Shown here: in pieces, positions 53,452-60,586 of the stretch
Layout: every line of letters begins with the position of its first letter
Position numbering within the stretch: position 1 is the first letter of the stretch
From: JBGSQR01 sp964509295
Lineage (GTDB): Bacteria > Desulfobacterota > Desulfuromonadia > Geobacterales > Pseudopelobacteraceae
Reading direction: 5' to 3'
Assembly: GCA_964509295.1 (NCBI GenBank)
Contig: CAZDWS010000004.1
Location: 248,001-312,000 of the forward strand
Length of the DNA: 64,000 bases
The notes under the pieces: model-generated
What the model saw: the letters and a program-made list of their open reading frames with translations, nothing else
Told to the model about the DNA's origin: nothing
Databases searched by the model: none
Translations under genes and position numbers: made by a program

Positions 53452-55557
53452 CTAAAGCAGAGGGTACAGCGTCTGCAGCTTTGCCTTCATGTCCGGATTC
53501 AGCTGCTTGAATAGCTGTGCATTGTACGAGGCATTGTAAGGGACCCCTTTAGAGGTCAGGTCCACAAACTGGATTGACGGATCTGTCGGCGCCGGATTCC
53601 CATGATTCGGTGAGCTTGGATCAGGATCTCCACCCCGTGGGCGGGTCGGGTCTACAGGGCCGAAATCCACTCCATACATGGTCTGATAGTTGGGAGGGTT
53701 CCCCTTTAACGGATTTTGGAGTATCTGCTGGATTGCTATGGCATATTTGCGTGATGTTGCCGCAGGGGTGCCTTCCTTCACCGCAATATCAACATTGATC
53801 GCCTCGATTGAGATTGTGTAGTCACTGTTGATAAATATTTCAAAGGTGCGGAACTGCTGCGGGAAGTCACGCAGGGAGGAGCTTTCAACCTGCCAGAACC
53901 CTTTCTCGGGCGCATTGACCGGATCAGGGGACTTAAAGGCTTTGACATGATTGACATGGCGATGCCCGGATATCCACATCAAAAGGTTGGTGGAGTTCTG
54001 AAGAGTCGTAACCAGCTCCGTGATGGTGCATGCATTGGTGATTGTGGCATTCGGATCACCAAGCCACCACTCCAGCTCGGTGCCCACATTGGCAACACAG
54101 ATCGGGATATGGCAGGCTATGATCATTAACTGTTTGGCCAGCTGACCATCAGCGAGCTCAGCCTGTAGCCAGGCCCAGCGTGTTGCGTCAAGAAAGCCGT
54201 GGCCATGGATGTCAAGTGAACCGTCGTCTTCCCGCTGGGTATCATCCAGCACAATCACCTTCAGCGGTACATCCGACTTTGGCAGAAAACTGTAACAGGC
54301 AAAACCGGCTCGTTCGTTTGCTGGAACCAGGTTGATAAAATTGAGGTTGGAAGTCACCAGGTTAAAGCCATGTCCAACCGGACCGGTGGTTGTATTGAAA
54401 AACTCCTGCATCCATTCTGTTCTGTGCAGAGAGCGGCGGTTTGGATCAGCCACCACCTTGGGCGCGGTTGCAAAAGTTCCTGCGTATTTTACCGTGCCGT
54501 AGGGAGTTGTGCCATCGATGACACCCTGATAATAATTATCAGCCGGATCATTGCGCCTTGTAACGTTGATGTTGGCAGGGAACGCGGCCGGGGTCTGGAT
54601 AGTGACCGGGGTGAGCAGCTTATTCGACACGGACCAGACCGTATCGCTGATGTATGAGTCGGCAAGTCCAGGAGTCTCATAGACCGGGAATGAGCCGATC
54701 ATGAAGTGGTCATGGTTGCCAAGCGCCTGATAGAACGGGATTGTTCTGTCCAGACCGGCAGCCTTGAATGGTTTCTGGTAATCAATGGTGGCGGCCCCGG
54801 CATGAGCACCGGAACTGGGGGTAATGACCTTTCCGTCGATAATGTCCAGATACCACCTCAGCTCATTGTACATGCTTGTATTGCAAACATCCCCCAGGGA
54901 GATGAAGAAATCAAAGGGATCTTTCTTGTGCAGGGCGTTAGCCGTCTGAATAGCTGCGTCAAAGACCTGGGGCGTGTACATCATGACGCCTGAGTAGATG
55001 GAACTGTTCTGCCCGGCAAAGCCCGAATTACTCTGCTGGACATAGATCAGCTGGTTTGGCGCCTCTTTATCCGTTAAATGGATATCGGTCATGGCAAAGA
55101 AGTTCAGCAGACGTGTTGTTTTGGAAACTGATGCGGCATTGTAGACGGGCGGCATGATATCCAGCCTTGGCACGACCGGAAGCGGCCAGTTAACAAAGGT
55201 CCACTTGCCGTAGCCCAGTTTGTCGTAGTCTGCAACCTGGCACAACTTGTTCCAGGTGAGTGCGTTCCCGCCATTGGGGCTTTGAAGCGGATCGGCCGGA
55301 AACGGCATGGAACCTGGTGTGACAGGATTAGAAGCCGGCGTATAAGGAAACGAGACCATTCGCTCGTTTGTTTTCACCACTGTGGAATCAATCGGGTAAC
55401 TGGTGACTGTAGTTGAGTTGTTGCTGCCGCAGCCGAACATAAGCGGACTTAAGGAAACGCAGGCAACCGTGCCGGCTGACATCTTTATAAAGTCGCGACG
55501 AGTCAAACCACAAACTTTGTCTAATGAACCTTCAAATGGTGATTCATGATCGGACAT
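53452..55557 (-). CDS. Tat-exported metallophosphoesterase (TIGR03768-like)
   Basis: A 701-residue calcineurin-fold phosphoesterase with an N-terminal twin-arginine signal (LTRRDFIKMSAGTVACVSLS, about residues 18-37) that ends in a lipobox-like MFGC, so a Tat lipoprotein is possible. Metal motifs are AMTDIHLTDKEAP, SLGDVCN, LGNHDHFM, ACHIPICV and SGHRHVNHV. It is about 100 residues longer than its paralog at 51005-52804, with extra segments around residues 265-305 and at the C-terminus (DPTRPRGGDPDPSSPNHGNP). Tat export suggests folding with metals in the cytoplasm. AAAGGAG precedes the start. Confidence 0.88.
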   Translation of the reverse strand: MSDHESPFEGSLDKVCGLTRRDFIKMSAGTVACVSLSPLMFGCGSNNSTTVTSYPIDSTVVKTNERMVSFPYTPASNPVTPGSMPFPADPLQSPNGGNALTWNKLCQVADYDKLGYGKWTFVNWPLPVVPRLDIMPPVYNAASVSKTTRLLNFFAMTDIHLTDKEAPNQLIYVQQSNSGFAGQNSSIYSGVMMYTPQVFDAAIQTANALHKKDPFDFFISLGDVCNTSMYNELRWYLDIIDGKVITPSSGAHAGAATIDYQKPFKAAGLDRTIPFYQALGNHDHFMIGSFPVYETPGLADSYISDTVWSVSNKLLTPVTIQTPAAFPANINVTRRNDPADNYYQGVIDGTTPYGTVKYAGTFATAPKVVADPNRRSLHRTEWMQEFFNTTTGPVGHGFNLVTSNLNFINLVPANERAGFACYSFLPKSDVPLKVIVLDDTQREDDGSLDIHGHGFLDATRWAWLQAELADGQLAKQLMIIACHIPICVANVGTELEWWLGDPNATITNACTITELVTTLQNSTNLLMWISGHRHVNHVKAFKSPDPVNAPEKGFWQVESSSLRDFPQQFRTFEIFINSDYTISIEAINVDIAVKEGTPAATSRKYAIAIQQILQNPLKGNPPNYQTMYGVDFGPVDPTRPRGGDPDPSSPNHGNPAPTDPSIQFVDLTSKGVPYNASYNAQLFKQLNPDMKAKLQTLYPLL

Positions 55558-55579
55558 AACAATCTCCTTTTGTTTGTGG

Positions 55580-56392
55580 TTATTTCGTTGCAGTTACCTG
55601 ATCGATTTCCAGAAACATCTGTACGACCAGGGCAAACTCGTCGGGAACTTCATGCATCAGGTGGTGAGTCGCTTTTTTAAATTGGATCAACCAGGCCCCG
55701 GGTATGGCAGCAGCGATTGTTTTTGAACTTTCCGTGCCGACGGTGGTGTCGGAAGTACCAACTACCAGCATAACCTGATTGCTGATGTTCGGCAGTTTGT
55801 CCAGAGGTGTTTTCCAGCGGGTGGTAGCTTCCAGCTGTTTTAAAACCGTCAGCGGCACATTTACCGCCTGCCACTGCAGCACTTTGGCAACATTGCTGCC
55901 GTCTGTGGAGGTGGCATGGATAATCGCCCTCTTAAATCTGTGGGGATATTCCAGCAGCAGTTTCTGTGTGATCGTACTTCCCATGGAATAGCCGAGCACA
56001 TCCGTCTTTTTGACGCCAAGCGCATCAAGCAGTCCGATCACATCATCGGCAAACAGCTGATAGCTGAACTCTGCCTTATTGTCGCTGGAATATCCCATCC
56101 CCCGGTTATCCAGCAGGATCAGCTGTCGTTTCTTTGAGAGGGTTTCAATAACTCTTGAAGGCCAGAGTTCCATGGCACATCCCAACCCCATGATCATAAC
56201 CAACGGTTCTCCGGAACCGATCAGCTTGTAGCCCATATCTATGCCATTGGCACGAACCTGATAGATGGCGTTACCATGTTTATCCAGGCCGATTTTATTG
56301 CCGACCGGCTGGATGTTTTGAGCAGTTGCAGTTGAGACACAGATGGCAATCAGTATCAGCAGCAGATAAATCAGCCGTTTCATTCTACTCAT
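55580..56392 (-). CDS. exported alpha/beta hydrolase
   Basis: A 270-residue protein with a signal peptide (MKRLIYLLLILIAICVSTATAQ region, ending about residue 25) and an alpha/beta hydrolase fold. It has an oxyanion-region MIMGLGCAMELWP, LILLDNRGMGYS, nucleophile elbow GYSMGS (Ser136), a likely acid in VVGTSDTTVG and a C-terminal His in KKATHHLMHEVPDEF. Family members include esterases and lipases; the substrate is unknown. I chose the ATG at 56392; one 9 nt later is possible. It lies 22 nt upstream of the Tat phosphoesterase, suggesting co-transcription. Confidence 0.82.
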   Translation of the reverse strand: MSRMKRLIYLLLILIAICVSTATAQNIQPVGNKIGLDKHGNAIYQVRANGIDMGYKLIGSGEPLVMIMGLGCAMELWPSRVIETLSKKRQLILLDNRGMGYSSDNKAEFSYQLFADDVIGLLDALGVKKTDVLGYSMGSTITQKLLLEYPHRFKRAIIHATSTDGSNVAKVLQWQAVNVPLTVLKQLEATTRWKTPLDKLPNISNQVMLVVGTSDTTVGTESSKTIAAAIPGAWLIQFKKATHHLMHEVPDEFALVVQMFLEIDQVTATK

Positions 56393-56469
56393 AATTGCCG
56401 GATTCCTTTCTTTGATACGAGACTGTTTAGCAGACAAAAAGTAAACTCAGCTCTTCATTTTATGCTTTT

Positions 56470-58755
56470 TCAAATAGCGATTACGCAATTTCGTCCACCG
56501 CTTTTTGCCTGATAAAGTGCCTTATCCGCCCTCATGATCATGTCATCAGGATGGGTATCACTTTCAGTATTAATAGTGAGGCCGATACTTACCGTAACAG
56601 GAATCTGTGCGGCAGATTTATCCTTAACAATCTGCCTGATTCTTTCAGCGATGCTGACAGCCTCATGAAGTTCGATTTCCGGAAGAACAGCCATAAACTC
56701 ATCACCGCCAAAACGGAAAAGAATGTCATAGGGCCGCAGGCACTCTTTAAACAGTTCCGTAACTTTTTTGAGGATCTCATCGCCGGTCAAATGTCCTAAC
56801 TGGTCGTTTATCTCTTTAAACTTATCAATATCTATCATCAGACAACCAAGAGAACTTCCTGATCGGGATGTGCGTAAAAGTTCCTCTTCAAAACGTTTTT
56901 CCGCATATCGGCGATTATAAACTCCGGTTAAATCATCAATAGCAGCCATGTGTTCAAAAAGCTGATTGCCGATTGAAATTGCGGCTGTACCAGACAGTGC
57001 CTCCACAAAGGCGACCCTCTCAGAGGTTGGAGGCGGCATATGTTTAGGGTAAAACAGAATCAGTACGCCCAGTGCCTTTCGATCTCGGTTATAAAGAGGC
57101 AGAACGGTGAGCATGGCCGAATCGCCGGTTGGGTTCTGCGATCCGAAACAGGTATTTTGAATTGTTAGTCCATCCAGGGTCAGGGTTTGAATCTCCAGCG
57201 TCAAAACTGCCTGGGCAAGCTGGGCTTCAACGGCAGAAGCTGTTTCAATGTTGATAGCTGATTGAATTTCAATCGGAAGAGCTCCCTCTCCTGTACGAAG
57301 AGCAGAGGGGAACAGCTTGTTACCGTCCTGATCAAGAAGGTAGATGGCACCACCACTTGCGGCACCAGCTGAAACAGATTCAGTCAGAATATGATCAAGC
57401 AGATAATCCAGTCGCCTTTCAGCAGACAGAGCTGCCGCAATATCCAGGAATTTGCAGATGGTGCCCTTCATCTGGGTGATTGTGCTTGATAACTGTTCTA
57501 TTTCGCGAATAGCTGAAGTGCCCGTATCAGGCGTGTCAAAGCGGAAATTCTTGATATCATCCGCCTGGCGTGAAAGATCCTTGAGCTGTTTGGTAACATG
57601 GTTTGCCAACCACCAGGTCACAGGTAGTGCAAGCAGCAGAATCACCAATGTTACCAGCAGCATTTCGTTGCGAATCTGCAGGGCAGAGGCAAAAACTTCA
57701 TCTGAAGGTGCGGCAATAGCAAGGAAGGTTTCGGTCTTGACTCCCTTATCGGCGGCATTTTGAGCATGGAGTGGCTGAATACGGACATACCATTCTCTGC
57801 CATTATCAATTATTGTAAGACTTTGGCCGATCAACCCGGTAAGAGCCAGGTCGCTGAATGCGCGGCTGAGAATCGGCACACCGATCTCACCGATGTAATT
57901 GAGAGTCGGTTTGCCCTGGGTATCGTTGGGACCGATCAGACGTGCTGAATCCTTATAGCCGAGTGTTCGTCCCTTAAGATCAAACAGCGCCAGTTCGGTT
58001 GAAGGCGTCACTTTCTGAAGGGCCAGATTTTCCGAAAGGTCCTGCAATGTCATGTCGGCTGCTACAATGCTATGGCGGTTATCGGACCGCCGTGCAAACG
58101 TCTGACCTATTTCACGGGTTGTGAAAAACACATAGGGATCGGTGTGAGTGGCTCCAGCTGAACTGTTATTGGATGCCTGCTGAAACCATGGCCGAGTACG
58201 TGGATCAAAGGTGTAGTCAGGACGAAGTTCGGAACGGATCAGCTTGAGATCCGCGTTGTAGAAAAGATAACGCCCCTCCGGCTTTCCTGTTTTTTGCATA
58301 TCAATACTCTGCACTAGGTAGGCGGCATCATCCGGCGCTTTTGAAGCCTTGCGGGCTTCATCACGTCGCAAATGACGCATCAGGAAAAAATCGCCGTTTT
58401 CATAGCCAACATATACAGCAGATATCTGTTGATTATTCAACATGGCCTCTTTGAAATAAGGCAGGCTGGAAAGGCGATGTTCAAGGTTTACAGCATTAAT
58501 GACCTGATGATGTGCCAGCAGCCCGACCAGTGTGTCCATCGGTTCATACAACTGGTTGATGGCGGAAATCATCTGTCTGGAGCTTCTGGTCATGGCATCG
58601 TCGGCAGCCGCAATTGCAGCGTTACGGGCGCTTATGTAACTAAAGCCTCCGATTATCAGCCCGGTGAGTAGAATCAGGAGTGAAAACAGACTTCCGATGC
58701 GAATATGCAGCGGATATGTACGCGGTCTTTTTTTGTCGGTTATTTGAGGATTCAT
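56470..58755 (-). CDS. membrane diguanylate cyclase with Cache and GAF domains
   Basis: A 761-residue sensor cyclase. It has a first membrane helix (about 24-46, SLFSLLILLTGLIIGGFSY), a periplasmic dCache-like domain (about 50-350), a second helix (about 367-388, LLVTLVILLLALPVTWWLA), a HAMP-like linker, a GAF-like domain (about 430-585) and a C-terminal GGDEF with intact RFGGDEFMAVLP. It should make c-di-GMP in response to an extracellular ligand. I chose the ATG at 58755, after GGAGT. It lies 54 nt after the NHLP-like small gene, and the hydrolase gene follows. Confidence 0.9.
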   Translation of the reverse strand: MNPQITDKKRPRTYPLHIRIGSLFSLLILLTGLIIGGFSYISARNAAIAAADDAMTRSSRQMISAINQLYEPMDTLVGLLAHHQVINAVNLEHRLSSLPYFKEAMLNNQQISAVYVGYENGDFFLMRHLRRDEARKASKAPDDAAYLVQSIDMQKTGKPEGRYLFYNADLKLIRSELRPDYTFDPRTRPWFQQASNNSSAGATHTDPYVFFTTREIGQTFARRSDNRHSIVAADMTLQDLSENLALQKVTPSTELALFDLKGRTLGYKDSARLIGPNDTQGKPTLNYIGEIGVPILSRAFSDLALTGLIGQSLTIIDNGREWYVRIQPLHAQNAADKGVKTETFLAIAAPSDEVFASALQIRNEMLLVTLVILLLALPVTWWLANHVTKQLKDLSRQADDIKNFRFDTPDTGTSAIREIEQLSSTITQMKGTICKFLDIAAALSAERRLDYLLDHILTESVSAGAASGGAIYLLDQDGNKLFPSALRTGEGALPIEIQSAINIETASAVEAQLAQAVLTLEIQTLTLDGLTIQNTCFGSQNPTGDSAMLTVLPLYNRDRKALGVLILFYPKHMPPPTSERVAFVEALSGTAAISIGNQLFEHMAAIDDLTGVYNRRYAEKRFEEELLRTSRSGSSLGCLMIDIDKFKEINDQLGHLTGDEILKKVTELFKECLRPYDILFRFGGDEFMAVLPEIELHEAVSIAERIRQIVKDKSAAQIPVTVSIGLTINTESDTHPDDMIMRADKALYQAKSGGRNCVIAI

Positions 58756-58809
58756 GCATACTCCAGTCAAGCAGGTTCAGGTTGCGAATATTTGGCGGAG
58801 TATGTTAAG

Positions 58810-59028
58810 TCAGGTCCTGCCTCCGGTTCGACACAGACCGGAGTCAAGTCGAGAAGCCAATTCCTTAATCTGCTTCATATCCAGACCTGACAACAGGTTC
58901 ATTTCTACTGAAGTCAACCGATAGCCCTCCTGAAGGCAGGCTGATTCCAGTGAAACTGATGCCATAATGCGGAACCGTTCATCTGTTATCAGACGCCCAA
59001 GCAATCGTTCAACAGCTTCCTGTGACAT
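58810..59028 (-). CDS. NHLP-clan-like small protein (Os1348/Franean1_4349 type)
   Basis: A 72-residue protein reading SQEAVERLLGRLITDERFRI, then LESACLQEGYRLTSVEMNLLSGLD and a short end with LDSGLCRTGG. The order of a GRLITDExFR block, a Cys-containing middle, an EGYxLT block, an LSGLD block and a short tail is that of nitrile-hydratase-leader-like (NHLP clan) small proteins, some annotated as RiPP precursors. No YcaO, radical-SAM, lanthipeptide or export gene is next to it. AGGAGG lies 5 nt upstream. It is the first gene behind the sigma-54 promoter and RR-type dyads, so it is a prime target of the adjacent regulator. Confidence 0.75.
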   Translation of the reverse strand: MSQEAVERLLGRLITDERFRIMASVSLESACLQEGYRLTSVEMNLLSGLDMKQIKELASRLDSGLCRTGGRT

Positions 59029-59053
59029 AACTTCCTCCTGGCTTGCATTACTG

Positions 59054-59071
59054 TTGTCCCAAAACGGACAA
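59054..59071. promoter_or_regulatory. dyad TTGTCC-N6-GGACAA, copy 1 (leader)
   Basis: TTGTCCCAAAACGGACAA has 6-bp perfect arms and lies 26-43 nt before the small gene's ATG, downstream of the predicted transcription start. It matches copy 2 at 59194-59211 in both arms and spacing. A binding site for the adjacent NtrC-type regulator is inferred. Confidence 0.6.
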
Positions 59072-59106
59072 ACCTACACTAATATGAGTACATCCATCAA
59101 TTATTG

Positions 59107-59122
59107 AGCTAAATGCATGCCA
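59107..59122 (-). promoter_or_regulatory. sigma-54 promoter of the NHLP-diguanylate cyclase unit
   Basis: On the minus strand TTGGCATGCATTTAGCT has GG and GC exactly 10 nt apart and TGGCA at -24, close to the TGGCAC-N5-TTGCW consensus. The start would be near 59096, giving a leader of about 68 nt. An NtrC-type activator gene lies directly upstream. Confidence 0.6.
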
Positions 59123-59193
59123 AGCATTTACATTGAATAATTTTAGATATTTATGAGTATGATAGTAATAAAAGATGTCTGCCTGGGGACACA

Positions 59194-59211
59194 TTGTCCG
59201 AATCCGGACAA
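59194..59211. promoter_or_regulatory. dyad TTGTCC-N6-GGACAA, copy 2 (enhancer position)
   Basis: TTGTCCGAATCCGGACAA has 7-bp perfect arms around AATC. It lies about 100-115 nt upstream of the predicted sigma-54 start, the usual place for an activator enhancer. An overlapping GGACA-CAT-TGTCC dyad (59187-59199) adds a further half-site. Confidence 0.65.
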
Positions 59212-59230
59212 CATGTTTGGATGTCTGTTT

Positions 59231-60586
59231 TTAGTAGAATAGTTTACGGGAGGCTTTCAAAAGACGTGCAGCAGAAGACTTGTTATTATTGCATTTTCCC
59301 ATGGCCCACTGGATTACCTGCTGATTAACGGCATCGAGTGAAAACTCTTCCGCTGAAAAGCTGAAGTTAAGAGAAATACTATCAGAAACGGGGACTAACC
59401 GGGGAGAAGCAGATTGCTGCAGGCGTAAATGTTCCGGCTGGATCAGGTCGCCACTGGTAACTATGGTGGCGTATTCAAGCAGGTTGCGCAGTTCGCGCAC
59501 ATTGCCCGGCCAGTCGTGGGTCATGAGCATCTCAAGAGCTGTCCTTGAAAGTCCGGGTAGCTGCTTGCCCTGGTGTTGACGAAAGTTATTCAGAAACTGA
59601 TCTGCCAGCTGCGGAATATCCTCGCGACGATCACGCAGGGGTGGAATTGTAATCGGAAAAATATTCAGACGATGGTAGAGATCACGTCGGAAGTTTCCCT
59701 GTTTGCAGCATTCATCCAGATTGCGGTGAGTTGCTACAATAACTCGACAATCCAGTGAAATCGGACGATCCGATCCAACCTTTTCATAAACCCGTTCTTC
59801 CAGCAGGCGAAGCAATTTGGGCTGGAGCGCCAAAGGCATGTCGCCGATTTCATCCAGAAACAGGGTACCTTTATTGGCCAGGCTGCACTTCCCTTCCCGA
59901 TCCCGTTCGGCTCCTGTAAAAGCTCCTTTCACATGTCCGAACAGTTCACTTTCCAGCAGGGTTTCCGGTATTGCGGCACAGTTAATCGCAACAAATCCGG
60001 TCATATTGCGACCTGAGGCGATATGAATGGCCCTGGCCAGTACCTCCTTACCCACACCGCTTTCACCGTAAATGGCAATTGTGGTTTGCGGGAAGGCAGC
60101 GACCTGTTTGGCTGCAGCCAGTGTTTCACCCATGACCGGCGAACTGCTGGTTATATTCTGAAAACTGAACTTTTCCCGTTCATAATCCAGCATCCTGTCA
60201 TAACTCACCTTAAGCTGGGCATGTTCCAGAATGCGCTTGACCACCATCAGCATTTCATCACGATTCAGCGGCTTCAGCAGATAGTCGTCAACCCCTTCTT
60301 TCATGGCAGCAATGGCGGTATCAACAGTGCCGTGGGCTGTAACAAGCACAAACGGAAGTTGGGGATACAGACTGCGAACTTCACGCAGCAATGTTACTCC
60401 ATCCATCCCTGGCATAATCATATCGGATAAAATCAGGTCGTAGCGCCTACTGTCCAGCTCAGTCAGAGCCTCAGCTCCGCATGAAACGCATGTCACACTG
60501 TATCCTGCGTCATCTAGGTACCCCTTGATCATGAATCGGAAACTCTGTTTATCGTCAACTACAAGTATTTTTGCTCCCTTGTTCAT
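59231..60586 (-). CDS. sigma-54-dependent response regulator (NtrC type)
   Basis: A 451-residue activator. It has a receiver domain (about 1-120, phosphorylation Asp55 in LILSDMIMPGMDG), an AAA+ central domain (about 140-370; Walker A GESGVGKE; sigma-54 contact loop GAFTGA; FLDEIGDMPL) and a Fis-type helix-turn-helix. The last domain ends abruptly at KSSAARLLKASRKLFY, some 5-10 residues shorter than usual, which may weaken DNA binding. Its ATG overlaps the kinase stop (ATGA), so the two form a two-component pair. The likely target is the sigma-54 promoter and dyads directly downstream. Confidence 0.93.
   Translation of the reverse strand: MNKGAKILVVDDKQSFRFMIKGYLDDAGYSVTCVSCGAEALTELDSRRYDLILSDMIMPGMDGVTLLREVRSLYPQLPFVLVTAHGTVDTAIAAMKEGVDDYLLKPLNRDEMLMVVKRILEHAQLKVSYDRMLDYEREKFSFQNITSSSPVMGETLAAAKQVAAFPQTTIAIYGESGVGKEVLARAIHIASGRNMTGFVAINCAAIPETLLESELFGHVKGAFTGAERDREGKCSLANKGTLFLDEIGDMPLALQPKLLRLLEERVYEKVGSDRPISLDCRVIVATHRNLDECCKQGNFRRDLYHRLNIFPITIPPLRDRREDIPQLADQFLNNFRQHQGKQLPGLSRTALEMLMTHDWPGNVRELRNLLEYATIVTSGDLIQPEHLRLQQSASPRLVPVSDSISLNFSFSAEEFSLDAVNQQVIQWAMGKCNNNKSSAARLLKASRKLFY

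Noticed and set aside
58810..59028. Full RiPP biosynthetic cluster around the NHLP-like gene
   Set aside because: No YcaO, radical-SAM, lanthipeptide synthetase, or peptidase-containing transporter is encoded nearby; only the precursor-like protein is present, so a RiPP product is not claimed.
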